Part shown: one piece after another, positions 1 through 8,383 of the stretch | Layout of the letters: each line of letters begins with the position of its first letter | Position numbering within the stretch: position 1 is the first letter of the stretch | DNA from: Adhaeribacter aquaticus DSM 16391 | GTDB taxonomy: Bacteria; Bacteroidota; Bacteroidia; Cytophagales; Hymenobacteraceae | Direction of reading: 5' to 3' | DNA length: 64,000 nt | NCBI RefSeq assembly: GCF_000473365.1 | Contig: NZ_AXBK01000003.1 | Span: 41,846 to 105,845 of the forward strand | Translations under genes and position numbers: made by a program | Notes under the pieces: generated by a model | Databases searched by the model: none | What the model saw: only the letters and a program-made list of their open reading frames with translations | What the model was told of the DNA's origin: nothing

Positions 1-113
1 GAATGGTTTTACCTATAAGCAGCCTTTTTAGAATCTTAAAATTAACCGGAGGTATCTTTATAAGCCGGTAAAAAAAAGTAAGGCTGCAATACTTGAATGG
101 TCTTAAAAGCTAA

Positions 114-1259
114 TTATGCTTTCCTTTTTTCTATCAAATCCCACAACTTACCGTTGAGTAACATAGTTCTAGCTTCGTCCTTGGTTATTTCTTTATTATA
201 AGCTTTGAAGAAACTCTTGGCAATAGCATCTATTTTTAAATTAATATCTTTGCTATTGTTAGTTACCCAGCGCTGAAAAGGATCTTTTTCATCCTTTATT
301 TCCACTTGTTTGTATTTATCGGAAAATATAAATGTTAGTTCTTCCATCAGTTTCAGGAAGAAAATATTATCTCCGATAACTTCGGCTGTTAAATCATGGA
401 ATGTCAGCTCTACCCAATATTCCTCCTGGTATGGTTTATCTAAATCCCCTCGAACGAACTGGTACGTAAAATTAAGTTCGCCTACGGTTCGCATCGCTTC
501 CAATACTCTTTTTAAGGATGTTTTTCTGTTCTTTGGTTCTTCTACTACAATTCCCGCAATCCCAGCAAGGTAGTCAACGGTGAATTTGGTAGATGGGATC
601 AGCCTGGAAAGGAGAATATGCCGGGTCTTTTCCAGGAGAACGTACAGGCTCTTTCTACCATCGCCCCCTCTGCCTTTGCCAATCTTGCTATACCCTTTGG
701 TATCAATTATATAATAGCGCTGTAGAAATCCTTCTATTACTTCCGGGGCCAGCCGGATTTCATATAGTTTTACATTTCCGTTATTACGGTCATGATTTAG
801 CTTTATGTCTTGAAGAATAGAAAATTTAGTTAAGTGGGTGGTTTCTCCCTTATTGTTATAAGTATAAGATTTATCAAAGACAATGTTATGGCGGATCATG
901 TTGAGCAGCGCAAAATCAAACACGGTTTTAAAGGTGTGCCCATTGTAAACCGGGGGTGAGGCTTTCTTATTATTTATAAAGAAAGGGTGCACTTCGCAAA
1001 GGGTTTGTTTATTGCGGCCTGTTTCCTTGCAAAACTGGCCTAAAGTGAAGGTAGTAAATCCGAACAGATCGTATTTTAATCTTTTAGAGATAAATACAAT
1101 AAAATCCTTTACTATCCCTGCATCATCAAAAAAACTAGATTCAATGGATTTTAGGTTATCTGCTATACTTCTGTCAATCCTACTGAGGAAGTAATTCTGT
1201 TGCATAAAAGATTCCTTATTCGGATTTTCTTGTTCGCTCATAGCCATAAAATTAATCAA
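114..1259 (-). CDS. plasmid replication initiator (RepB/Rep_3-like)
   Basis: This 381-residue protein is read as the plasmid replication initiator that would bind the origin and recruit host replication proteins. The layout fits two winged-helix domains: an N-terminal half with the segment DLFGFTTFTLGQFCKETGRNK, and a second half with SLYVLLEKTRHILLSRLIPS followed by a helix-turn-helix-like TKFTVDYLAGIAGI. This arrangement is known from Bacteroidota plasmid initiators. The first ATG gives MINFMAMSEQ; starts at codon 5 or 7 are equally plausible because there is no ribosome-binding site to decide. It lies at the left edge, downstream of a 59-codon hydrophobic frame and a conserved promoter. 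Family assignment is from recognition, without a search. Confidence 0.75.
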   Translation of the reverse strand: MINFMAMSEQENPNKESFMQQNYFLSRIDRSIADNLKSIESSFFDDAGIVKDFIVFISKRLKYDLFGFTTFTLGQFCKETGRNKQTLCEVHPFFINNKKASPPVYNGHTFKTVFDFALLNMIRHNIVFDKSYTYNNKGETTHLTKFSILQDIKLNHDRNNGNVKLYEIRLAPEVIEGFLQRYYIIDTKGYSKIGKGRGGDGRKSLYVLLEKTRHILLSRLIPSTKFTVDYLAGIAGIVVEEPKNRKTSLKRVLEAMRTVGELNFTYQFVRGDLDKPYQEEYWVELTFHDLTAEVIGDNIFFLKLMEELTFIFSDKYKQVEIKDEKDPFQRWVTNNSKDINLKIDAIAKSFFKAYNKEITKDEARTMLLNGKLWDLIEKRKA

Positions 1260-1269
1260 ATTTTAATTT

Positions 1270-1449
1270 TTAAACCCTTCTGATACCGATCAGCAAACTG
1301 GAAACAAAAGTCAAGAAAAAAGAAAAGGTGATTAATATGGCTGTTTTAACCACAATATAAATTAATTGCACTATTAAAACCAAAATAATCTTCACTACAT
1401 GAATAAAAAATAGCAAAATTGGCTGGAAAATTTTTATAATCGGTTCCAT
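1270..1449 (-). CDS. 59-residue hydrophobic peptide upstream of rep
   Basis: An uninterrupted frame begins MEPIIKIFQPILLFFIHVVK and ends GIRRV, ending 10 bases before the rep start. It is almost wholly made of I, L, V and F, so it would form one or two membrane segments. It sits between the conserved promoter at about 1611-1675 and rep, so it is likely the first cistron of the rep transcript. No family is recognised. It could be a small membrane toxin, a leader peptide, or chance in AT-rich DNA, since hydrophobic codons are T-rich on this strand. Confidence 0.4.
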   Translation of the reverse strand: MEPIIKIFQPILLFFIHVVKIILVLIVQLIYIVVKTAILITFSFFLTFVSSLLIGIRRV

Positions 1450-1610
1450 AAATTTTTGCTTTAGGGTTCGTTTATATGTTCTTTAAAAAGTTTGTAACGA
1501 CTTCCCATGGAGTTCCTCTGGGAATTCTGCCAGAATTGTTTTTCCTGTTTTCCCGCCTGCATGATTGGTCCCTTTTAATAAGAATAATTCCATAGTCACA
1601 TTTTATGCTT

Positions 1611-1675
1611 CAATTAAATATACGAAAGATATATTTTAATGTGCATTAAAACTGCATTTATTTACAAACATTGGA
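1611..1675 (-). promoter_or_regulatory. conserved minus-strand promoter, copy 1 (rep operon)
   Basis: The plus-strand text AAATATACGAAA followed by AAACTGCATTT about 20 bases later is shared with two other places, upstream of the DUF932 gene (30221-30293) and of the ArdC gene (35607-35682). Read on the minus strand it gives AAATGCAGTTT, a spacer, then TTTCGTATATTTA, close to the Bacteroidota -33/-7 layout. All three copies point towards minus-strand genes. This copy is the most diverged. Confidence 0.5.
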
Positions 1676-1800
1676 TCCGGCCTAAGCTTTTTTCCCTTTT
1701 TATGTCGCCAATTTTTTGTTGTGGGAGAATAAGCGGAGAGCTAACCCATTTCCCGGGTTAGTTGGAAGCGTTTCTTCGGCAACATCAATTAAAAAAGCGG

Positions 1801-1830
1801 TTAGGTAAAATAAGGTACTGGTTTACCTAA
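1801..1830. repeat. hairpin TTAGGTAAA/TTTACCTAA
   Basis: A perfect 9-base inverted repeat (1801-1809 and 1822-1830) with a 12-base loop carries GGTAAA on both arms. GGTAAA is also the core of the large iteron array at 46322-46836. The rest of 1450-1880, apart from the promoter, shows no gene. It may be a terminator for the 1881-2252 frame or a single outlying protein-binding site. Confidence 0.4.
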
Positions 1831-1880
1831 TGGCTTTTTCGATTCTTTTTAATGATGCAATAGTCCTGCTTTTTCATAAA

Positions 1881-2252
1881 TTATCTGATGGGATATTTTC
1901 CATTTCGGGCTGGGAATTTTCCCTTTAGAATATTGCATTCTATTAATTTATTTTTGGAAGGATAAATCTTAAGAAATGAACAATTTAAAAAAAGAATCAA
2001 ACAACCTCCGCATCTGGGTGTGAATATCTGGCAATTTTTTAGGCCAAAGGGTTTTCCGCCTGTAAAGCGGTTGTTTCCTTTACCCGTTATGTGAATGAAA
2101 AAATGATGTAGGCATGGAAGAATATATCCGGCAACACATGAGTGCTTACCTGTATGGCCAATATAAACAGGTTTGATTAAATCAAGAATGCTAGCAACTA
2201 TTTGCTGGATCAGGCCGACCATGGGGAAAGCAACCAGTACAAATGCTAGCAT
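1881..2252 (-). CDS. hypothetical protein, hydrophobic N-terminus (doubtful)
   Basis: This 123-codon frame starts MLAFVLVAFPMVGLIQQIVA, which looks like a membrane segment. The remainder is Cys/Gly/Lys rich and does not look like a compact domain. It starts 7 bases after the stop of the upstream minus-strand gene, as in an operon. The ATG overlaps a TGCTAGCA palindrome (2244-2251), and a second one lies inside the frame (2189-2196). The 3' part may be out of frame or noncoding. No family is recognised. Confidence 0.3.
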   Translation of the reverse strand: MLAFVLVAFPMVGLIQQIVASILDLIKPVYIGHTGKHSCVAGYILPCLHHFFIHITGKGNNRFTGGKPFGLKNCQIFTPRCGGCLILFLNCSFLKIYPSKNKLIECNILKGKFPARNGKYPIR

Positions 2253-2258
2253 TTAACT

Positions 2259-2549
2259 TTAGCTAATGAAGGGATTTTTTACTTTAATGAAGGTGTCAAT
2301 ATCTAATTTCGGGAAGAAGTATTTATAAACATAAACACGTCCAATAGGAATATTACCCAAATTTTTATCTAAATAAGTATCAGCATAAAATGTAGTTAAC
2401 GGAATTCCATTTACATGCAAAAGTGCTTTGAAAGAAAAAAGAGAGGTCTCTCCCAATTCTTTATAGTGTTGCCATAAAATATTTCCTTTGCTGCCAGAAC
2501 GATTTTCCTTTTTAACAGCTTTAACAGAACCTGGCTTTTTTAATTTCAT
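2259..2549 (-). CDS. hypothetical 96-residue protein
   Basis: A Lys-rich N-terminus (MKLKKPGSVKAVKKEN) is followed by an alpha/beta-looking stretch with several aromatic residues (FYADTYL, VYVYKYFF). It has no signal peptide or membrane segment. It is followed at 7 bases by the doubtful hydrophobic frame ending at 1881. Basic and small, it could be a nucleic-acid-binding accessory protein of the plasmid, but no family is recognised. Confidence 0.5.
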   Translation of the reverse strand: MKLKKPGSVKAVKKENRSGSKGNILWQHYKELGETSLFSFKALLHVNGIPLTTFYADTYLDKNLGNIPIGRVYVYKYFFPKLDIDTFIKVKNPFIS

Positions 2550-2636
2550 ATAAGGAGTTTAAAATGGAGTAAAAGTTAATAAATATATTTTATACTATAT
2601 TCTGCTTTACTTAAAACATAATCACCCTTAAATAAA

Positions 2637-3011
2637 TTAAGCAAGTGGTATGATGATTTCGGTTTCTTCATCCATCTCGTCAATCTTGATATGCTTTTCG
2701 AATAGGTCGCTCTCAATCCCAAATTCTTTTAATATGTGTTCCATCTCAGACTTTTCAGGAAGCTTTCCTGATGCATCCGGTTTAAATGAAAAATAATGGC
2801 ATCGACCATAATGGGGATGATCGACCAGGTAATAGCATACCCAACGTCCAACCGGCACTAGTACCAAATGTCCTGAGTCCTCCCCTGGTACAGCCATCTG
2901 CTTATTTATCATATCCAGCAAATCATCTATGGTGTAGATATTTAGTTTGGCATATTCTAAAACCTTTTCTATTTGGCGTTTTGTGGTTCGGTCAAAAGCT
3001 AATGTTCCCAT
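2637..3011 (-). CDS. hypothetical 124-residue protein
   Basis: A soluble, acidic protein. The first 40 residues look helical (TTKRQIEKVLEYAKLNIYTIDDLLDMINK), the middle is beta-like (HLVLVPVGRWVCYYLV), and the end is acidic (KIDEMDEETEIIIPLA). It stands alone, 87 bases upstream of the start of the 2259-2549 gene. The ORF is complete with an ATG start. No family or function is recognised; it is most likely a plasmid-borne conserved hypothetical. Confidence 0.55.
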   Translation of the reverse strand: MGTLAFDRTTKRQIEKVLEYAKLNIYTIDDLLDMINKQMAVPGEDSGHLVLVPVGRWVCYYLVDHPHYGRCHYFSFKPDASGKLPEKSEMEHILKEFGIESDLFEKHIKIDEMDEETEIIIPLA

Positions 3012-3233
3012 CTATGTTATTTATATTATTTCAATTACCGGTTAAAATGCAGAGCGAAATGACTTGAATGAGGGCCGGATTTGTGCTGTCCGTGTATCCG
3101 CCTCGTGCATCAGTATATACATTGAATGTTGTATAAATTAATATTTCTGCTGTCACGTTATTGTTATTTGTTCGTTTATTTTCGATTAATGTTTTTGCTG
3201 TCGGTCATTTTATGCTAGCCGCTATCAGGTTCC

Positions 3234-3323
3234 AGCTAACAAGCCTTTAAATGCTTCTTAGCGTTCAGTATATGCAAAGCCCGTCGCAGAGCAAGTGTTT
3301 TGTATATGCATTTTTAGTTCTCG
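3234..3323 (-). repeat. attC-like recombination site (minus orientation)
   Basis: Read on the minus strand, the order is a GAAC box, CAAAACAC, a short loop, GGGCTTTG, CATATAC and finally GTTAGCT. It lines up with the plus-strand site at 10064-10127 (AAACCC...GGGCTTGGCATATAC...GTTATCT). It directly follows the minus-strand gene ending at 3333, which is where an attC site of a gene cassette would be. A TGCTAGCC palindrome lies just beyond (3213-3220). Confidence 0.4.
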
Positions 3324-3332
3324 TTTTTCAAC

Positions 3333-3812
3333 CTAAAATTTATAAACAAGCTGAATTCTAGCACTTGGAAGAAACAAAAAACGTAAGTTGCTCTCATCTT
3401 CATAAGTATCATCAGGGATCTTTCTTCCCCAAAGTTTTATAGAGGCCCCGAAGTCAGTATTTAAACCAAATCTATTGGTGATATTTAAGTGTCTACCGAT
3501 GCTAGGCGTTAAATATAAGGTTTTAAAAATCTTGGTGCCATTATCTTCATATATATAAGTAAGCCTTTGACCAAAATGCCAGGTTGGAAGAGTGGCAAAT
3601 TTTCTAGAATAATGAAAATTTAGTTTGTGTTCAAGGGTGAAATGAACAGAAGTATATGATTCTAAAGGAATGTAACCGAAATTAAATCCCAGGCTATTTC
3701 TTTTTGCAATATCTCTATTTAGCCCTATTTGCAGAAATTCTGGAAGTCCAATTCCTAAGGCTACTTCCCAGTTTCTTTCCTGGGCAAAAACGCCATTTAC
3801 TAACATTAGCAA
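3333..3812 (-). CDS. outer-membrane beta-barrel-like protein, start unclear
   Basis: About 158 residues alternate polar and hydrophobic residues, with repeated aromatic ends and a C-terminal YKF, typical of small Bacteroidota outer-membrane barrels. A cleavable signal ends at VNGVFAQ. The hydrophobic signal continues upstream of the first ATG (3806) as KNPFLIAVLL in the same frame, but no ATG precedes it before the TAG at about 3845. The native start codon may therefore have been lost, or a TTG (3812) or another codon may be used. The gene is followed by an attC-like site, so it may be a gene cassette. Confidence 0.5.
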   Translation of the reverse strand: MLMLVNGVFAQERNWEVALGIGLPEFLQIGLNRDIAKRNSLGFNFGYIPLESYTSVHFTLEHKLNFHYSRKFATLPTWHFGQRLTYIYEDNGTKIFKTLYLTPSIGRHLNITNRFGLNTDFGASIKLWGRKIPDDTYEDESNLRFLFLPSARIQLVYKF

Positions 3813-4037
3813 AACTGCTATTAAAAATGGATTTTTGAATGTAAACTAGTTTTCCTTAATATAAATGAGACCTAACTACACGCAAAACGGAGTTCGTTTC
3901 GGTTATTGCCTATAGAAATAAAATCTTCCTTTCCCAATATTATAAAATTTCATTATACCAGAAGGTCAGTGAGCATCAATTTTTTATTCACTTATTAAGT
4001 AAAAACCGTATAATCTTACTTTAAATGGTTTTCTTTC

Positions 4038-4418
4038 ATGGCTCCTGTTAAAAAAATTCTTACCTCTTTGCAATTCCCGAATTCGGAATTAATGGTAACC
4101 TATTCCGATGTGCTAAGATATGTCCAGTATAGGCTTAAAATATTGGGGCATGGGCAGCTTAAAGCCTTCTGTCAGAAATTTTCTTTTCCGTATAACAGTG
4201 TGGTTAACCTGAAAAATGGAACCCTTAAAAGAAAAGAGCACTGGCTACTCCAACGCATTTTAGCAACTCTTTCATTTGAAACTTCAGCACTTCAAAATCC
4301 TTTGGCTACTGGTGACATGGACCGTTATTATTATCTATTCCCAGGACAGAGCGAACTTCAACAGTTTAAAGAGCAATTAGCCATTATAGATAAGCAGGTC
4401 CCGATTTTTCCAAGTTAA
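4038..4418 (+). CDS. hypothetical 126-residue protein
   Basis: A soluble protein with a mostly helical first part (SDVLRYVQYRLKILGHGQLKAFCQKF). The arrangement around LKAFCQKFSFPYNSVVNLKNG resembles a helix-turn-helix of the Cro/CI type, then LLQRILATLSF. The aromatic-rich tail (DRYYYLFPGQ) is not known to me. An internal ATG at 4092 is an alternative start. It stands alone between noncoding stretches. DNA binding is only a guess. Confidence 0.45.
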   Translation: MAPVKKILTSLQFPNSELMVTYSDVLRYVQYRLKILGHGQLKAFCQKFSFPYNSVVNLKNGTLKRKEHWLLQRILATLSFETSALQNPLATGDMDRYYYLFPGQSELQQFKEQLAIIDKQVPIFPS

Positions 4419-5084
4419 ATTGCTTAGAAAAAAGATTTTATTCTGATTTAGTGACTTTATACTTTGGACTGATATTAATATATAAGGCGAAGGCAAACTC
4501 CCAGCATTTTTTGGAAATTCGTTATGACAGCCTTTAACTATTGAGCTTTAAAGTTAATTTAGTCTAAAAGAAGGCTTATGCATTGGAAAGCATCCTATTA
4601 AAAATTAAATCAAGATATAGTAATTCCGGTTTCAAGAACAATTTTATTTAGTAACAGTAGAAATTTATCAAAATCTTTCGGATAAGCATTTGAACCATAG
4701 GTATTAATCTTAAAATTTTTGGATTCAGCTTTCAGCTCCCATTGGGTACCGTCGTACATGGGGTTGCTATAGTATCTGGACGCAATGTATCGCTAAGGAT
4801 ATAAGAATATGATAATGAGCAATATTTAAAGCGTTAAAATATTATAAAAATTCAATTAGCAAATACAAAAGTAGCCATTAAAGCTTACCAAGGCCCTTTC
4901 AAAGGCTTACCGATACAAAATGGCTGAATACTACAGGAACCCCATAAGCTCTTTTATGTTAAACAGGATAGAACAATCGCTAAAATACCAAGTCAACTAG
5001 ATAAATAATTAAATACAGTATATTAGCCAGCTGCTTAAGGGTATATGGTGGCAAACCTAGATACAAAAACCGGTTTCTACCACT
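4419..5084. other. noncoding stretch with remnants
   Basis: Apart from the 49-codon minus-strand fragment at 4610-4759, this stretch contains no open frame that looks coding. A partial copy of the TTTTATGTTAAA dispersed motif lies near 4952. It reads as decayed DNA ahead of the attC-like site at 5085. Confidence 0.4.
4610..4759 (-). pseudogene. C-terminal gene fragment, 49 codons
   Basis: The frame MYDGTQWELKAESKNFKINT... ends FLLLLNKIVLETGITIS. The same frame is open upstream of the ATG for a few codons (YSNP) and looks like the tail of a longer protein, similar in feel to small immunity-type or DUF proteins. There is no upstream N-terminal part, so it is called a truncated remnant. Confidence 0.4.
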
Positions 5085-5180
5085 CCACCCAAAGGCTCAA
5101 TAACCGGAACGACACTCCGTTTAGCCGCCCATATTGGGTTGTAGACCGGAACTCGTTCCGTTTATCCATTAGTTGGGTGG
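5085..5180 (+). repeat. attC-like site, 96-base nested inverted repeat
   Basis: The outer arms CCACCCAA (5085-5092) and TTGGGTGG (5173-5180) are perfectly complementary. The inner arms CGGAACGA and TCGTTCCG (5158-5160 region onward on the right) are also perfect, and ATAA/TTAT flank the inner stem. The right end reads GTTGGGT, matching the GTTRRRY core of attC sites. The lipoprotein gene begins 12 bases beyond. Two nested stems separated by bulges are the diagnostic attC architecture. Confidence 0.55.
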
Positions 5181-5192
5181 TATAAAATAACT

Positions 5193-5708
5193 ATGAGAAA
5201 AATTATTCCATTACTTTTCTTATTTATTGTTAGTTGTACAAGTATTCAAATACCTGTGCAGGAAGAACAATCTTTAAAATTAATTTTTGAACCTGAATCT
5301 AATAAGACAACCCAATTCTATCCAGTAGAAGATGCCGGGGAATTTTTAGCTAGTATTTTGAACCTGCGAAACATAGCTAAGGATAGTATTAAATATGCAC
5401 AGCTTGAATTAAGGCAAATAGACAATAAGAACATTCAAATCAAAAGCATATTTAAAGAGGAAGTAAATATTGCGGTATTACGTGGAGAATTTAAAGAGAA
5501 GGTATTTAGAATAAGAACTAAACGCCAGACAACTGGTATACCGCCTTTAGCATGGGTATTAAAAAGCACTTCTAGCTCATTGATTAAAAATAGTGAGGGA
5601 GATTTAGTTTTTTACCAACATAATGGGGGAGTAATTTTTCTAACCCTTATGCCAATTTTTGGGACTAGTAATGGTCAAAATAAGTATATTTTCCGATCAG
5701 TTAATTGA
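5193..5708 (+). CDS. hypothetical lipoprotein in a cassette-like unit
   Basis: A 171-residue protein with a clear lipoprotein signal: MRKIIPLLFLFIVSC, with the lipobox Cys at residue 15. The mature part is soluble and of mixed alpha/beta character, and no family is recognised. The gene starts 12 bases after a GTTGGGT box and ends 15 bases before another attC-like hairpin (5723-5775). It therefore occupies nearly the whole interval between two candidate recombination sites, as expected for an integron gene cassette. Confidence 0.6.
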   Translation: MRKIIPLLFLFIVSCTSIQIPVQEEQSLKLIFEPESNKTTQFYPVEDAGEFLASILNLRNIAKDSIKYAQLELRQIDNKNIQIKSIFKEEVNIAVLRGEFKEKVFRIRTKRQTTGIPPLAWVLKSTSSSLIKNSEGDLVFYQHNGGVIFLTLMPIFGTSNGQNKYIFRSVN

Positions 5709-5722
5709 AAAAAAATAACACC

Positions 5723-5775
5723 ACACAACCACACCTAAAAACCACCAGGGCGCTTTTTAGGACCATACGTTGGGC
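5723..5775 (+). repeat. attC-like hairpin after lipoprotein gene
   Basis: ACACAAC (5723-5729), CCTAAAAA (5734-5741), a 12-base loop, TTTTTAGG (5754-5761) and GTTGGGC (5769-5775) follow the R''-L''-L'-R' order of attC sites. The inner stem is perfect; the outer pairing is limited to CAAC/GTTG. The stem could instead be a simple terminator for the lipoprotein gene. The rest of 5776-6263 shows no gene, only AT-rich DNA ahead of the sigma factor. Confidence 0.4.
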
Positions 5776-6263
5776 TTAATTCTCCACATATTAACTATTA
5801 ATTTCTGTAGCTAACGATAGCCTATTTCGAAGGGGATTCGTATTTTTCACTGATGCTCTATGTTAAGGCCGTATTTTAATTGATGCATTACAGCTCGCGC
5901 GTAATTCTGGCTAGGAATGCAATGCTTCCTTAGGAAGATATGATAATTTCAGTGGTGGCTCCCTGGAGACCCCGTTCAGGATACTTATAGAATTCTACAA
6001 GCATTCCCTTAGAGCAATTTTTTAGCTTATTTTAAAAACTGAAAAATCAGTTAAGGGCCTTTCTTTGCCTTTTCAGAGACCACATCATTGAATTTTCGCC
6101 GTTTTTCACTACTTTCAACAATAGCGTTAGTCAGGATATTAAATCTAATCTAACATTTTGAATCATTTTTAAAATTTAAAAGAATAGTTTTTAAATTATT
6201 TTATAATCCCATGTAACTTTTAGGCAGGTTCAAGCCACTTACTATTATATCAATCTATGAGCC

Positions 6264-6863
6264 ATGCCCGAACCCTCACCAGAAATTAATAAACAGGCCG
6301 TATTTTTACAGCTTTACCAGCCCGTTCATGATCGTTTTGAGCGCTACTGCCAAGCCCAGACCAGCAATAATGTTGATGCTAAGGATTTAGTGAGCGAAAC
6401 GATACTAATTGCTTACGAAAAATTCGATAGCCTGCGAAATACCGATGCTTTTCTTTCCTTCTTATTCGGGGTGGCTTCTCGCCTGATTAAAAATAAATCA
6501 AAAAAAAATAAATTCTGGGGGATATTTAAAGAAAAGAAATCCGAAAGAATCAAAGACCAAACCCTAAACGCTGAAGCTGCTACTGATATTAATATTCTCT
6601 ATCAAGCTTTAAACCAACTACCCGAAAATCATAAAGAGGCAATAATTTTATTTGAAATTTCCGGCTTCTCCCTGAAGGAAATTCAAGGAATCCAGCAGAT
6701 TAGTTTATCGTCTGTTAAATCCCGCTTGGTCAGAGGCCGCACTAAACTGGCTCAAATCCTGAAAGACCACGAAACAGATATTTATAATTCCAAAATTCCT
6801 TTAAGAGGTATTTCCAACCAGCCTATGCCTTCCCAAAATCTACCACTTACAACAGTTTCCTAA
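6264..6863 (+). CDS. ECF RNA polymerase sigma factor
   Basis: This 199-residue protein has the two-domain layout of sigma-70 ECF factors. Region 2 lies near residues 20-85 (DVDAKDLVSETILIAYEKF-like, AFLSFLFGVASRLI). Region 4 lies near residues 110-160 (LPENHKEAIILFEISGFSLK, then SLSSVKSRLVRGRTKL as the helix-turn-helix). The 35-residue tail after region 4 is unusual and poorly conserved. It is followed after 11 bases by a membrane protein with a C-terminal sorting domain that probably acts as its partner, so the pair is likely co-transcribed and self-regulated. Confidence 0.85.
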   Translation: MPEPSPEINKQAVFLQLYQPVHDRFERYCQAQTSNNVDAKDLVSETILIAYEKFDSLRNTDAFLSFLFGVASRLIKNKSKKNKFWGIFKEKKSERIKDQTLNAEAATDINILYQALNQLPENHKEAIILFEISGFSLKEIQGIQQISLSSVKSRLVRGRTKLAQILKDHETDIYNSKIPLRGISNQPMPSQNLPLTTVS

Positions 6864-6874
6864 AAAATAGAATT

Positions 6875-8296
6875 ATGAAAAACGACCAAAATTTGTTATC
6901 CCATTATTTCGAAACTGCTAAATCCCAACCATCAGTAATTTCTATTGATGAAATAAAAGAGCTGATACAAACCGTTGCCAGCCCAACTTCCAAGGTACAC
7001 TCCTCTAAAGCATCTTTTTCTTCGATGCATAAATTATTCGTAATTGGGACCAGTGTTGCATCCCTGATGGTGGCTTCTTTTTGGTATGCCCTGGAGAATT
7101 TACCTGTCTCAAAAAACGAATCTAAGCTATCTAATATAAACCCCACGGAACAAAATGAATCAGTACATACCAACCCTGGTGAAACTACTGGTTCAACTAC
7201 TTCCACAATTGCACAAAGAGGGCAAGTAAAGAGTTCTTCTGAAGAAAATCCGGGAAGTTCTAATAGCTCTACTTTTATTCTTTCAAATGAGCAGGTAGCC
7301 AAAAATGATGCGGAAAGCCTATTAGATTCACCGGATAATGGTTCTAAACCATACTTAACGGTAGACCCTCAAACTTTAAATAAACTTGGGGCTGGTGTAG
7401 GAGCAGAAGGAGTGAAATTCCATTATTATATGGATGAAAGTGCCGGCAGTATTGCTAGTGTAACTGTTAAAGGAAATCGACATAACAGAGGGTCGTTTAA
7501 ATATACTATTCAAGGTAGATTTAAATCCACAACTAAAAATGCAGCTGGTAGAGATACCACCTATTTTAGGGCTGAGGCTTTTCATAAGAAGTATTTATAT
7601 TATTTAAAAATTGAAAACCTCTTAGCTAACAAAAGAATCCCAACGCCCATTTTCGCTTCAAATATACAGGGTACCTTTAAAACAGGTAAGTTCAGGAACT
7701 TCGAAAGGAAGTTTGATCATACTATTGATTTTTCCAAGCTTGTCCCCATTTTGGTAGAAACTAATAATGCCGATAAAGATGAAGCTTTACTTTGGTTTGA
7801 GCCTACCCCAGCGTTCTTAGAGGTATTGCCATCAAATCTTGCTAAAGAGTCATTAGCCATAATAAACAGGCGTACCCCAAAAGAAATTGAGATGTTAAAG
7901 TCTCATGAAAGAAGCATGAATAGAGAACAATATTACAGAGTTACAAAAGTACCTGGAATTAAAGAACTTAATAAACCTAATTCAAAAATTCTCAATGGGG
8001 AATCGCCTAAATCTGCATCCGCCTCTGATATTAAGCTGACCAATCTTATTGTTTACCCTAATCCTACCAGCGAGTGGCTTAATTTAAAAGTTACCATGCA
8101 GGAAAAACAAATTGCCAAAATATATTTAACTAATTTAAACGGGCAATTAGTCAAAGTTTTGCAGTCGTCCGCTTTACTGTCTGCCGATGAAAATTTAATT
8201 TCTTTTAAGGTATCAGAATTGCCTTCTGGCATGTATGTTTTAATCCTTCAACTGGAAAAGGGCAAACCATTAACGAAACGAATTATCATAAAATAA
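6875..8296 (+). CDS. membrane-anchored anti-sigma-like protein with T9SS sorting domain
   Basis: 473 residues. The N-terminus is cytoplasmic in character, and residues about 52-68 (LFVIGTSVASLMVASFWYAL) form a single membrane segment, followed by a Ser/Thr/Asn-rich linker, as in anti-sigma factors encoded next to ECF sigma genes. The last 85 residues are a type IX secretion type A sorting domain: VYPNPTSEWLNLKV, LNGQLVKVLQ, LPSGMYVLIL, then KRIIIK. The middle (residues 170-330) is beta-rich with no known family. It is odd that a protein without a cleavable signal peptide should carry a sorting domain. Confidence 0.65.
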   Translation: MKNDQNLLSHYFETAKSQPSVISIDEIKELIQTVASPTSKVHSSKASFSSMHKLFVIGTSVASLMVASFWYALENLPVSKNESKLSNINPTEQNESVHTNPGETTGSTTSTIAQRGQVKSSSEENPGSSNSSTFILSNEQVAKNDAESLLDSPDNGSKPYLTVDPQTLNKLGAGVGAEGVKFHYYMDESAGSIASVTVKGNRHNRGSFKYTIQGRFKSTTKNAAGRDTTYFRAEAFHKKYLYYLKIENLLANKRIPTPIFASNIQGTFKTGKFRNFERKFDHTIDFSKLVPILVETNNADKDEALLWFEPTPAFLEVLPSNLAKESLAIINRRTPKEIEMLKSHERSMNREQYYRVTKVPGIKELNKPNSKILNGESPKSASASDIKLTNLIVYPNPTSEWLNLKVTMQEKQIAKIYLTNLNGQLVKVLQSSALLSADENLISFKVSELPSGMYVLILQLEKGKPLTKRIIIK

Positions 8297-8383
8297 ATAC
8301 TGCCTTATTACTGGCCCAACAAAGGCTAGTAATTAGGTTATGTTTAAATCATAAAAAGGCCAATATTATCTAATACATTTTGC

